Below, piece after piece: positions 16,800 to 25,187 of a stretch of 25,187 bases of DNA; positions within the stretch are counted from its first letter, which is position 1, and each line of letters begins with the position of its first letter. The notes under the pieces are model-generated. The model was given only the letters and a program-made list of their open reading frames with translations, did no database searches and was not told the origin of the DNA. A program made the position numbers and the translations under genes. The DNA is from CAVQBP01 sp964448105 (GTDB taxonomy: Bacteria; Bacteroidota; Ignavibacteria; Ignavibacteriales; Ignavibacteriaceae). The DNA lies in the NCBI GenBank assembly GCA_964448105.1, contig CAYUVK010000073.1:1-25187 (forward strand), in the 5' to 3' direction.

Positions 16800-16919
16800 T
16801 TACCCTCCAGAAGTTATTTTGAACATAGTTAAATTATTTATACTTTTTTTTAAAGGCAATAAAAATTTTTATTAGCTGCAATTTAATTAGTAAAAATAAT
16901 TCAAAATAATTCAATTTTT

Positions 16920-18293
16920 ATGAAAACTATAATAGAACCGTTCAAAATAAAATCTGTTGAACCAATTAGGTTTACAACAAAAGTAGAAAGAGAAAAAATT
17001 TTATCGGAAGCAGGTTATAATCCTTTCCTTATTCATGCAGATGATGTTTTAATAGACTTACTGACCGATAGCGGTACTTCTGCAATGAGCTCAAAGCAAT
17101 GGGCCGGCATTATGGAAGGAGATGAATCTTATGCAGGCTCAAAAAGCTTTTATCGCTTCGAATCTGTTGTAAAAAAAATTACCGGGATGAAGTATATTAT
17201 TCCAACACACCAGGGGAGAGCTTCGGAAAAAATTCTTTTTTTTATTGTTGGAGGATCTGGGAAATATATTCCGAACAATACACACTTTGATACTACAAGA
17301 GCTAATATTGAATTTACAGGTGCAGAAGCAAATGATTTTTTAAATGAAATAGGGAAACATCCTGAAATTAGAGCAGATTTTAAGGGCAATATGGATGTTG
17401 AAAAGCTGGAAAAATTTATTAATGAAAAAGGTAGTGAAAATATTCCCTTAGTAATGATAACCGTTACAAATAATTCAGGCGGCGGGCAGCCGGTCTCAAT
17501 GCAAAATATTCGGGAGGTTAAAGAAGTTTGTAAAAAGCACAATATACCGTTGTTTCTAGATGCATGCCGGTTTGCAGAAAATGCTTACTTCATAAAGAAA
17601 AGAGAAAAAGGTTATGCCGAAAAATCTGTTTTGGAAATCGCACAGGAGATGTTTTCTTATACTGACGGTGCAACCATGAGTGCTAAGAAAGATGGACTTG
17701 CAAATATCGGGGGCTTTCTTGCTTTAAATAATGATGATCTCGCTATGCAGTGTCGAAATCTTTTAATAGTTACAGAGGGATTTCCAACTTACGGCGGTTT
17801 AGCCGGAAGAGATCTTGAAGCTGTTGCACAGGGTCTGGAAGAAGTTCTTGATGAACATTATCTTCAGTATAGAATTCGCAGTGTTGAATATTTAGGTGAA
17901 AAGCTGGTTGATGCCGGAGTACCTATTATTGAACCTCCTGGAGGACATGCAATTTATATTGATGCAAAAAGGTTTTTACAAGATATTCCCCCTGAACAAT
18001 TTCCGGGACAATCGATTGTCTGTGAATTATACATTGAAGGCGGCATAAGAGGTGTTGAAATCGGAAGCGTAATGTTCGGCAAATATGATAAAAACGGGAA
18101 ATTAATTCCTCCGCCAATGGAGCTTGTGAGGCTTGCAATCCCAAGAAGAGTCTATACTCAGAGTCATATCGATTATGTTTTGGAAATTATTCTTGAAGTT
18201 TTTAGGAAACGTAATTCATTAAAAGGTTACAGCATTACATATCAAGCACCAATGTTAAGGCATTTTACTGCCCGGTTTGAAAAGATTGCATAA
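16920..18293 (+). CDS. tnaA: Tryptophanase (L-tryptophan indole-lyase)
   Basis: PLP enzyme of the beta-eliminating lyase family; converts tryptophan to indole, pyruvate and ammonia in the cytosol. Conserved blocks are continuous: DLLTDSGTSAMSSKQWA, GDESYAGS, PTHQGRASEK, NNSGGGQPVS, DACRFAENAYFIK, MSAKKDG with PLP lysine K257 (K256 precedes it), EGFPTYGGLAGRD and LRHFTARFEKI. The close relative tyrosine phenol-lyase has the same length and block order. Residue 381 decides: it is Ile here (IRGVEIG), whereas tyrosine phenol-lyases have the phenol-binding Arg381 (SMERG). CELYIEGGIRGVEIG also matches tryptophanase wording. Start ATG 16920 has no Shine-Dalgarno, and direct AAATAATTC repeats precede it. 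No TnaC-like leader or adjacent tryptophan permease is seen. Indole could serve as a signal, which is inference. Confidence 0.9.
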   Translation: MKTIIEPFKIKSVEPIRFTTKVEREKILSEAGYNPFLIHADDVLIDLLTDSGTSAMSSKQWAGIMEGDESYAGSKSFYRFESVVKKITGMKYIIPTHQGRASEKILFFIVGGSGKYIPNNTHFDTTRANIEFTGAEANDFLNEIGKHPEIRADFKGNMDVEKLEKFINEKGSENIPLVMITVTNNSGGGQPVSMQNIREVKEVCKKHNIPLFLDACRFAENAYFIKKREKGYAEKSVLEIAQEMFSYTDGATMSAKKDGLANIGGFLALNNDDLAMQCRNLLIVTEGFPTYGGLAGRDLEAVAQGLEEVLDEHYLQYRIRSVEYLGEKLVDAGVPIIEPPGGHAIYIDAKRFLQDIPPEQFPGQSIVCELYIEGGIRGVEIGSVMFGKYDKNGKLIPPPMELVRLAIPRRVYTQSHIDYVLEIILEVFRKRNSLKGYSITYQAPMLRHFTARFEKIA

Positions 18294-18316
18294 GTTTGAA
18301 TGAATTGTTTTAAAGA

Positions 18317-18330
18317 ACACCTTTAGGTGT
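18317..18330. repeat. Small hairpin repeat, copy 1
   Basis: ACACCTTTAGGTGT forms a 6-bp stem with a TT centre and is followed by GAAATATTA. It shares geometry and flank with the element at 18368-18381. It lies 24 bp after the tryptophanase stop and could also help end that transcript. Confidence 0.6.
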
Positions 18331-18367
18331 GAAATATTATTAATCAAATAATTAAAAATAAAAACCA

Positions 18368-18381
18368 ACCCCGGTAGGGGT
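18368..18381. repeat. Small hairpin repeat, copy 2
   Basis: ACCCCGGTAGGGGT forms a 5-bp stem with a GGTA loop and is followed by GACATATTA. Compared with copy 1, stem positions 3 and 12 change together from A-T to C-G, so pairing is preserved. It resembles short C/G-hairpin-plus-ACATATT elements I associate with dispersed intergenic repeats in this group. Confidence 0.6.
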
Positions 18382-18411
18382 GACATATTAGGATTAAGAA
18401 GGAAAATCTAA

Positions 18412-18470
18412 GATGCCGGATACTTGCTCCCAGATAACATCAGGTATCCGGTATCCGGTATCCGGTATCA
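18412..18470 (+). promoter_or_regulatory. pbpC leader: heptamer repeat array with upstream complementary arm
   Basis: Four 7-bp units occupy 18443-18470: GGTATCC three times, then GGTATCA. GATGCCGGATAC at 18412-18423 can pair over 12 positions (one G-U) with GTATCCGGTATC at 18444-18455, and equally at 18451-18462 or 18458-18469. The array ends 7 bases before the preferred pbpC ATG at 18478, so pairing or unit number could affect ribosome access. Confidence 0.6.
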
Positions 18471-18477
18471 GCGTAAG

Positions 18478-20772
18478 ATGAAGAAAAGAATATTTAAGAA
18501 ATATCTAATAACTCTACTCAGCATTATCGTTTTACTCTTTTTATTAGATCTTATTTTCCCGCCCAAGGTTGAAAAATCATTTTCCAAAGTTATTACTGCA
18601 AAAGACGGTTCCTTATTAACTGCTTACCTTTCCCCGGACGACAAATGGAGGATGCAGACAAAACTAGATGAAGTTTCTCCTGAACTTATTAAAGCTATCA
18701 TTAATAAAGAAGACAAATGGTTTTACTGGCATTTGGGAGTTAATCCTATTGCAGTAGCCCGGGCATTATTTTCAAATATTATAAGAGGAGAAAGAGTCTC
18801 CGGCGCTTCCACGATTACAATGCAGGTTGTTAGGCTTTTAAACCCAAAGGAAAGGACATATTCAAATAAGTTTATTGAAATGCTCAGAGCTTTACAGCTT
18901 GAAATTCATTACAGCAAAAAAGAAATACTGGGAATGTATTTAAGCCTGCTTCCATTCGGAGGGAATATTGAAGGGGTGAAAGCTGCATCATATTTTTATT
19001 TTAACAGACCACCGTCCAAATTAAGCCTGGCTCAAGCGATAACTTTGATGGTAATTCCAAATGATCCGAATGATTTAAGATTGGATTTAAATATTAAAAA
19101 CACATTAAAAAAGAAAGATTTTTGGATCAGAAAATTTAAAAAAGAAAAATTATTTTCAGCTTCGAGTTTAGATGATGCATTGAATGAATCTTTGAATTCA
19201 AACCGGTACGGAAGAAAATTTATCGCTCCTCATTTCTGCAATTATATAAATGAAAATTATAGAGGCACTGAAATCAAAACCTTTCTTGATCCCGGTATAC
19301 AGCAAAAAGCAGAAGTACTGTTATATAATTATATAAATAGGGCAAAGACAAAAAGCATCACTAACGGTGCGGTATTAATAATAGATAATAAAAATTCTTC
19401 TGTTGTTGGTTATTGCGGTTCTGCAGATTATTATGATTACAATTCTTCAGGACAGGTGAATGGAGTTATTTCGATTCGTTCTCCTGGTTCTACTTTAAAA
19501 CCGGCATTATATGCTTATGCTTTCAATAAAGGGATTCTAACACCAAAAATGAAGCTACTCGATATTCCAACAGATTTTGGCGGTTATAATCCGGAAAATT
19601 ATGATTTGAAATTCAGAGGTGATGTTACTGCAGAATTTGCATTGATGAATTCATTAAATATACCTGCAGTTAGACTGCTTCAGGAATCGGGGTTTCATGA
19701 ATTCCTGGAATTTCTTGGCAGGGGAGGATTTAAAGAAATAAACGCACAAAAAAATATTCTTGGACTATCTACTATTCTCGGCGGCTGCGGAGTTACACTA
19801 GAAGAATTGACAAGGTTTTATTCCTGTTTTGCTGATGGCGGAAAGCTTCATCAATTAAATTATTTATACAAAAAAGAAAATATTAAAAGTACAAATATAT
19901 TATCCGAAAGCTCTGCCTTTTTAATTGCAGATATTTTATCAAATAATTACAGGCCGGATTTTCCGAACGATCTTCTCGATTTAACAAGGCTCCCTAAAAT
20001 TGCCTGGAAGACCGGAACTTCTTACGGGAAAAGAGATGCCTGGGCTGTCGGTTTTAATCCACGATACACAATCGGCGTGTGGATTGGAAATTTTAATGGA
20101 AAAGGTTCGCCATATTTATCAGGAAGTGAAATGGCGGTCCCTTTATTATTTGATCTATTTAATTCAATTGATGTCGGACAGGATAAAAGCTGGTTCAAAA
20201 AGCCCGGTAGTGTTTTAACTAGAGAAGTATGTGCGGAAACCGGATTACTGCCGACTAAAAATTGTTCTCATACAGTTCAAGATTATTATATTGTAAATTG
20301 TTCACTCAGCAAATATTGTGATCTTTATAAAGAAGTTTATGTTAACTTATCCGGTACACTTGAATATTGCCCGGGATGTTTGCCGAAGAGCGGTTATAAA
20401 AAAGAATACTATCCTTTTTATGATCCCCAATTGAAACTCTGGTATATGCAAAATGATATTGCATTTAAACAAGTTCCAATACATAACCCGGATTGTCAAA
20501 TTAAATTTGGCGGAAAGGGTCCTATCATTACTTCCCCATCGAAGGATTATGAATATTTTATAGAAGAGGATTCCAACCAGGAAATTCTGCTTCAAGCAGC
20601 TTGCGGATCAGGTGTAAAAGAAATCTATTGGTACCTTAATGACCGATATTATAAAAAATCAGCTCCGGGAAAAAATCTTTTTTTCAAACCGAACAAGGAA
20701 AAAATAAAAATCACCTGTCTCGATGATAAGGGGAGAGATGCCAATGTACTTATAAAGGTTAAGTTTTATTGA
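18478..20772 (+). CDS. pbpC: Penicillin-binding protein 1C (bifunctional peptidoglycan glycosyltransferase/transpeptidase)
   Basis: Class A-type PBP. ATG 18478 is preferred (764 residues) because it starts directly with a basic stretch and one membrane anchor (MKKRIFKKYLITLLSIIVLL). An upstream TTG at 18424 would add 18 residues encoded by the heptamer array. Numbering from ATG 18478: the glycosyltransferase domain has E78 in EDKWF, then GASTITMQVVRLL and KKEILGMYLSLLPFGGNIEG. The transpeptidase domain has S338-T-L-K341, S392-L-N394 and K511-T-G-T514. The last ~90 residues (GPIITSPSKDYEYF to the end) are the PbpC-specific C-terminal domain. In many bacteria pbpC sits next to an alpha-2-macroglobulin gene; none is adjacent here. 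The stop is TGA. No terminator is obvious before the defence module. Confidence 0.95.
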   Translation: MKKRIFKKYLITLLSIIVLLFLLDLIFPPKVEKSFSKVITAKDGSLLTAYLSPDDKWRMQTKLDEVSPELIKAIINKEDKWFYWHLGVNPIAVARALFSNIIRGERVSGASTITMQVVRLLNPKERTYSNKFIEMLRALQLEIHYSKKEILGMYLSLLPFGGNIEGVKAASYFYFNRPPSKLSLAQAITLMVIPNDPNDLRLDLNIKNTLKKKDFWIRKFKKEKLFSASSLDDALNESLNSNRYGRKFIAPHFCNYINENYRGTEIKTFLDPGIQQKAEVLLYNYINRAKTKSITNGAVLIIDNKNSSVVGYCGSADYYDYNSSGQVNGVISIRSPGSTLKPALYAYAFNKGILTPKMKLLDIPTDFGGYNPENYDLKFRGDVTAEFALMNSLNIPAVRLLQESGFHEFLEFLGRGGFKEINAQKNILGLSTILGGCGVTLEELTRFYSCFADGGKLHQLNYLYKKENIKSTNILSESSAFLIADILSNNYRPDFPNDLLDLTRLPKIAWKTGTSYGKRDAWAVGFNPRYTIGVWIGNFNGKGSPYLSGSEMAVPLLFDLFNSIDVGQDKSWFKKPGSVLTREVCAETGLLPTKNCSHTVQDYYIVNCSLSKYCDLYKEVYVNLSGTLEYCPGCLPKSGYKKEYYPFYDPQLKLWYMQNDIAFKQVPIHNPDCQIKFGGKGPIITSPSKDYEYFIEEDSNQEILLQAACGSGVKEIYWYLNDRYYKKSAPGKNLFFKPNKEKIKITCLDDKGRDANVLIKVKFY

Positions 20773-21295
20773 TTAAATGAATGATTCCTACAGAAGAAAA
20801 ATTTAGGTCAAAATTCTATAACAATCTCTTTTATATTATTCTATTTATTTATAATTTGCTTACATCATAAAATTTAGAGGGGTAAAATTTACCAGTCTTG
20901 CATTATCCGCTAAAATATATGTTCAATATGAATAGTAAATCCTAAAACAGAAGGAATAACTTGAATTTAAAAGCAAGTCAACAAAAATATAGAATTGTAT
21001 ATTTTTCCAAATAAAAACCCCTGAAGTATTTACTCTATGGGTCAATAATTCCACCACCTACAATCCATTCGGATTTTCAGTGGTTCATTGAAAACGTTCT
21101 CTTAATTGGGACGATAAAACGGCTTCCAATCGGGATGCAATGTAATAAAGAATTCAAATTTATGCATGGAATTTTCCAAACATATATTATCTTTTTTTGC
21201 TTAAAGTTTAAATCCTAGAAATTGAAAAATTTCTTATTCATGAAATTCTTAAACATTTATCTGTCAACTAATTATTTAAAATTATTCATATTAAT
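20773..21295. other. Intergenic region between pbpC and the Gabija-like module (523 bp)
   Basis: Likely left boundary of the acquired defence module. It holds short dyads (GGTAAAATTTACC at 20881-20893; GAAATT-GAAA-AATTTC at 21218-21233) and, on the minus strand at 21102-21167, a 21-codon ATG frame ending in HPDWKPFYRPN whose composition looks coding-like. It is too short to assign and may be a gene relic. The gajA promoter must lie in its right part; no direct repeat or tRNA marking an integration site was seen. Confidence 0.45.
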
Positions 21296-23392
21296 ATGAA
21301 AATATATAAGATTGAAATTGAAAATTTTCGTCTTTTAAGAAATTTAATAATTGATCTTGAAGACGAATTATCATTAATAATTGGAAAAAATAATACCGGA
21401 AAAACTTCTATCCTTTTAGCGCTAGAAAAGTTCTTAAACTCACCATCGAAATTTACATTTGATGATTTTAACATTGAATTTAAACAAGAACTAAAGAGAA
21501 TTATCGAAGATGATAATATTATTACTGAAGATAGTTATAAAGATTATGGCATTAAACTAAAGCTTTTTATTAGTTATGATGAAAATGATGGTTTATCGAA
21601 TATAAGTCGAGTTATGATGGATTTAGACCCAGAAAATAATATCATAATATTGGGATTCGAATATTCATTAAATTTTATTGATTATGAAAAAATAAGATTA
21701 GACTATAAAGATTTTAAGATTAAGGAAAACCAAAAAAAAACTGAGAAGAAGGCAGAGAAAAAAGATTATCAAGAAAAAAATACTTTTGAATTTATAAAAC
21801 AAAATCTTCACTATTTCAAACCTCGAAAATATTCTTTTGAATTTGATAAGTCATCTGGACAAGTGAAGGAGTCTAATTTCATTGATTTAGATTCTGAAAA
21901 GATCAGTATAAAAGAAATAGTGAACTTCAAATACATAAGTGCAAGAAGAGATGTTTCTAATAAAGATCCAGATAAAACACTTTCAAGTCAAACTTCAAGA
22001 ATTTATGAAATAAGCGAATCAAGTGAAGAACAAAATAAAGCAATTGATGACTTTAAAGATACACTGGGAGGTACAGACAGCAATTTAAGTAAAATTTATA
22101 CGAAAATATTTAAAGAAATAGTAAATAAAGTAAAAATATTTGGAGGAGTGAAAGAGAATGAATCTATAATAGAAATAATTTCAACACTACAACATCGTGA
22201 ACTATTAAAAGGTAACACCACCGTTGTTTATAGTCATGACAAAGATAATAAATTACCAGAGTACTACAATGGTTTAGGTTACATGAATTTAATTAGTATG
22301 ATTTTTGAAATTTATATAAAGATACAGGAATTTAAAGGAGAAAAAGATAAAAAACCATCAGACATTAACTTATTTTTTATCGAGGAGCCAGAGGTACATA
22401 CTCATCCTCAAATGCAATATGTATTTATTAAGAATATTAAAAATCTCCTCAGTGATGGGATAAAATGGGAAGATGGAGAAAATAGACCCCTTCAATATAT
22501 AATAAGTACTCATTCTGCACATATAGTAGCTGATAGTGAATTTAATGATATAAAATATCTTAAAAGAGAGAATAATATTGAAGTGGTGTCAAAAAATCTT
22601 AAAGATCTTAAAAAAGAATACGAATCAAATCTTACACAATATCAATTTTTGAAACAATATTTAACTATAAGTAGAGCTGAAATATTTTTTGCTGATAAAG
22701 CCATATTGATTGAAGGGGATACAGAAAGAATTTTATTACCAACTATGATGAAAAAAATTGATAAAGAAGAAAAAAGGAAATATGAAAAGAATAATGAAAT
22801 AGGTAGGAATCTTCCATTACTTTCTCAAAATATTTCTATTGTGGAAGTAGGTGCATACGCCCACATTTTTGAAAAATTTATAGAATTTATAGGTATAAAA
22901 TCATTAATAATTACGGATATAGACACAGTCGATGAAAGTGGTAATGGCTGCAAAGTTATAGAAGGAGAAAATTATTCAAATGCTGCCATATCTTTTTTCT
23001 TTAATAATCCATCTTTGACAGTTTTAAAAGAATATAAATTTGAGAACAAATTATTAAATAAAGTTAATGGAAAATGGATCAATGAAGCAAAAGGCAATCT
23101 TTGTCTTGTATATCAAACAAATGAAAATGAATACAACGCGAGAAGTTTTGAGGACGCATTTATACATATTAATAAAGAATTTATTATATCTCAAATTGAT
23201 AATTTCGAAGGAATAAAAAACAAAACACTATTTAAAGAGCCAACTAAAGATGCTTATGATTTAGCCGAGAGATGTGTCAAAAAGAAAACTCACTTTGCTT
23301 TAGATATAATATATAATAGTAATGAAGAATTTAGTAATTGGGAAATACCCGGTTATATTAAAGAAGGGTTATTATGGTTGAAAGCAGATTAG
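21296..23392 (+). CDS. gajA: GajA-like OLD-family ATPase/TOPRIM nuclease (Gabija-type antiphage defence)
   Basis: ABC-type ATPase fused to a TOPRIM nuclease domain (class 2 OLD family). In Gabija, GajA is a nucleotide-sensitive DNA endonuclease that complexes with GajB. The N-terminus reads IENFRLLRNLIIDL, then Walker A GKNNTGKT (30-37). Residues ~137-160 are a lysine/glutamate-rich insert. Walker B is FFIEEPEVHTHPQ (E363, E364) and the switch is STHSAHI (404-410). TOPRIM acidic residues are E473 in LIEGDTERILLP and D541/D543 in LIITDIDTVD. The C-terminal KKKTHFALDII block is typical of OLD nucleases. At 698 residues it exceeds the characterised Bacillus cereus GajA (578). There is no Shine-Dalgarno before ATG 21296. 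It overlaps the helicase gene by 19 bp, so translation is probably coupled. Base composition is visibly more A/T-rich than pbpC, which suggests transfer. Confidence 0.85.
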   Translation: MKIYKIEIENFRLLRNLIIDLEDELSLIIGKNNTGKTSILLALEKFLNSPSKFTFDDFNIEFKQELKRIIEDDNIITEDSYKDYGIKLKLFISYDENDGLSNISRVMMDLDPENNIIILGFEYSLNFIDYEKIRLDYKDFKIKENQKKTEKKAEKKDYQEKNTFEFIKQNLHYFKPRKYSFEFDKSSGQVKESNFIDLDSEKISIKEIVNFKYISARRDVSNKDPDKTLSSQTSRIYEISESSEEQNKAIDDFKDTLGGTDSNLSKIYTKIFKEIVNKVKIFGGVKENESIIEIISTLQHRELLKGNTTVVYSHDKDNKLPEYYNGLGYMNLISMIFEIYIKIQEFKGEKDKKPSDINLFFIEEPEVHTHPQMQYVFIKNIKNLLSDGIKWEDGENRPLQYIISTHSAHIVADSEFNDIKYLKRENNIEVVSKNLKDLKKEYESNLTQYQFLKQYLTISRAEIFFADKAILIEGDTERILLPTMMKKIDKEEKRKYEKNNEIGRNLPLLSQNISIVEVGAYAHIFEKFIEFIGIKSLIITDIDTVDESGNGCKVIEGENYSNAAISFFFNNPSLTVLKEYKFENKLLNKVNGKWINEAKGNLCLVYQTNENEYNARSFEDAFIHINKEFIISQIDNFEGIKNKTLFKEPTKDAYDLAERCVKKKTHFALDIIYNSNEEFSNWEIPGYIKEGLLWLKAD

Positions 23393-25187
23393 TGCTAGAA
23401 AAAGAAGTACAGGCGATACTTCAATTCATTGATAATAAACAAAATTTCTTACTTAGTGGAGGTGCTGGTAGCGGGAAAACATACTGCTTAGTTCAGGTAA
23501 TAAAACAAGTAATTTTAGAAAATCCAACTTCAAAAATAGCTTGTATGACTTATACAAATGCTGCAGTTAAAGAAATCGAAGGACGTGTCAATCATTTAAA
23601 TTTAAATGTTTCTACTATACATGACTTCTTATGGGATAATATTAAACATTTTCAAAAAGAACTCAGAACATCAATCATTAGTCTTGCGAATAATGAGAAT
23701 GAAACTAAGATCAAAATTTCTGATTTAGATATTGTACCTGATAACTTTTTTGATAACTTGAAGGATGGTATTCAATACAAAGAATATTTAAGGCTAAAAG
23801 AAGGAATAATTTCGCACGATGAACTTCTGATTATAGCAAGTTATATGTTTGAGAATTATTCAAAGCTTAGCGATATAGTAAAAGACAGATATCAATTTAT
23901 TTTCATTGACGAATACCAAGATACCAATAAAGTTGTTATACAAACTTTTCTTGACCATTTCTTAAAAAGTAAAAAACAAAGTATTGTAGGATTTTTTGGT
24001 GATGCGATGCAATCTATATATGATGATGGTATAGGTAACCTGGATTCATATAAAGGAGATACAAAAGATAAAGTTAAAGAAGTGAAAAGAGAACAAAATA
24101 GAAGAAATCCAAAAAGAGTAATTGATTTGGCGAACAAATTGAGAACCGATAGTTTACAACAAGTGCCTTCAAATGATAGGGATGCTCCTAACATGATAGA
24201 CGGTAGAATAAAGGAAGGAGATATAAAGTTTATCTATTCAGATGATGGCAATGTTGAAAGGATCAAGAATTATTTAACCGAGAATATGGTGTGGGATTTC
24301 TCTAATTCAAAAGATACGAAAGAATTGAACTTAACACATAATCTAATTGCAGATAAAGCTGGATTCAGAACTTTAATGGATATTTATGATAAAGATTATA
24401 TCCTTAAATATAAAGATAGAATTAGAAAATATATAAAAGATCATAATATAGAAGAAGATTATTCTCAAAAAACATTTGGAGAAGTAATTAATATATTGAA
24501 ACAAGGTAGGAGCGGAAGAGAATTAAGGGCAGTTCTACCTACTAACACAATGCAAGATTTTATCAATAATAATGCTGAATTATATACCTTTGCTTTAAAT
24601 GCTAATTATGAAAATATAAGCAAACAATATATAGATAAAGACCAATTACTTGATGATAAAAAACAAAATGAAGAAGATATAAACAAAAAAGGCTCTAGAA
24701 GAGATAACCTAATTAAACATCTTTTTAAAATTCAAAATAATATTTCATTATATAAAAGCAAAAAGTATAATGAATTTTTAAGAGCAACAGATTACAGAAC
24801 TCAAATTAAAACTATAAATGACAAACAAATACTTAAAGATAATATAGAAGAATTAATAAATGTTGGTGAGAAAACGATCGAAGAGATAATAAATCTTGCT
24901 AATGAAAAAGGAATCTGTTTAATTGATGATAACATTGAAAAATTTAAAAAAGAACATGAATATTTATATAATCGTGTCAAGTATGTAAAATTCAGTGAAT
25001 TTCAAAAGTTGTATGATTATTTAGAAGGTAAAACTCCATTTTCAACGCAACATAAAACTAAAGGAACAGAATTTAATAATATATTAATCATTCTTGATAA
25101 TGGTGGCTGGAACAATTACAATTTCGAAAGTCTATTTTTATGTAAAGGTTCGGAAAGTGTTTTGGAAAGGTCCCAAAAGATATTCTA
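23374..25187 (+). CDS. gajB: GajB-like UvrD/Rep-type helicase (partial, runs off window)
   Basis: Superfamily 1A helicase, second component of a Gabija-type pair. I translated it from ATG 23374, which lies inside the gajA end with GAAGGG upstream; 604 codons are open to the window edge. Motifs: Walker A GGAGSGKT (29-36), TYTNAAVKEIEGRV (Ia), STIHDFLW, FIDEYQDT (177-184, motif II), GFFGDAMQSIY (206-216, motif III), a REQNRRNP arginine segment (motif IV region), and THKTKGTEF-like motif V wording, HKTKGTEFNNILII (560-573). Between motifs IV and V is a long charged insertion (roughly 290-545), larger than in the 494-residue B. cereus GajB. The C-terminus with motif VI lies outside. Alternatives such as a DNA-repair UvrD are unlikely given the overlapping OLD nuclease gene. 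Confidence 0.85.
   Translation, partial: MVESRLVLEKEVQAILQFIDNKQNFLLSGGAGSGKTYCLVQVIKQVILENPTSKIACMTYTNAAVKEIEGRVNHLNLNVSTIHDFLWDNIKHFQKELRTSIISLANNENETKIKISDLDIVPDNFFDNLKDGIQYKEYLRLKEGIISHDELLIIASYMFENYSKLSDIVKDRYQFIFIDEYQDTNKVVIQTFLDHFLKSKKQSIVGFFGDAMQSIYDDGIGNLDSYKGDTKDKVKEVKREQNRRNPKRVIDLANKLRTDSLQQVPSNDRDAPNMIDGRIKEGDIKFIYSDDGNVERIKNYLTENMVWDFSNSKDTKELNLTHNLIADKAGFRTLMDIYDKDYILKYKDRIRKYIKDHNIEEDYSQKTFGEVINILKQGRSGRELRAVLPTNTMQDFINNNAELYTFALNANYENISKQYIDKDQLLDDKKQNEEDINKKGSRRDNLIKHLFKIQNNISLYKSKKYNEFLRATDYRTQIKTINDKQILKDNIEELINVGEKTIEEIINLANEKGICLIDDNIEKFKKEHEYLYNRVKYVKFSEFQKLYDYLEGKTPFSTQHKTKGTEFNNILIILDNGGWNNYNFESLFLCKGSESVLERSQKIF

Noticed and set aside
16920..18293. Tyrosine phenol-lyase identity
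   Set aside because: Length fits, but residue 381 is Ile instead of the phenol-binding Arg, and several blocks read as tryptophanase.
23892..24194. 100-codon minus-strand frame inside the helicase gene
   Set aside because: It lies opposite UvrD motifs II and III, which are clearly coding on the plus strand.

Overview
This window reads as a piece of a low-GC chromosome from the Ignavibacteria/Bacteroidota-Chlorobiota side of the tree. That placement is inferred from a secreted protein ending in an 'NYPNPFNPST' type A sorting domain (type IX secretion), a periplasmic cytochrome of the reaction-centre cytochrome c family, a Yip1-family protein, a PbpC, and patchy Shine-Dalgarno signals. No rRNA, tRNA or CRISPR array was seen.

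Layout. 1-2104 is the 3' part of priA (replication restart helicase), which begins upstream of the window. 2105-2921 holds a RAYT/IS200-like transposase interrupted by a TGA codon, flanked by REP-like palindromes. It is bracketed by a second copy of the last 42 bp of priA. Next come a GH46-like chitosanase (minus strand), a type IX-secreted protein (plus), a LysE/RhtB exporter (minus) and a two-haem c-type cytochrome with a TPR-like tail (plus). A minus-strand three-gene operon at 12572-7578 encodes an aldonolactone-oxidase-like flavoprotein, a membrane-anchored GMC flavoprotein oxidoreductase and an alpha/beta hydrolase. Two further minus-strand genes (15333-12960) encode related HELVE-x3-DP proteins that look like cytosolic metallopeptidase relatives of unknown role. 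A Yip1 membrane protein (minus) then diverges from a tryptophanase gene (plus), followed by pbpC (penicillin-binding protein 1C).

The right end (21296 to the edge) is an antiphage-type module. It pairs an OLD-family ATPase/TOPRIM nuclease (GajA-like) with an overlapping UvrD-like helicase (GajB-like) that runs off the window. This matches Gabija architecture, but both proteins are longer than the characterised Bacillus ones. The module is visibly more A/T-rich than its left neighbours, which suggests horizontal acquisition next to pbpC.

The least ordinary signals are: (i) the duplicated priA 3' end around the RAYT/REP unit, whose two differences are both synonymous; (ii) a pbpC leader with four GGTATC(C/A) heptamers that can pair in three registers with one upstream arm; (iii) the pair of HELVE proteins with lysine/arginine-rich ends; (iv) the 4-TM/GMC fusion in the oxidoreductase operon; (v) small covarying hairpin repeats between tnaA and pbpC. 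No clearly new multi-gene system can be claimed from sequence reading alone.
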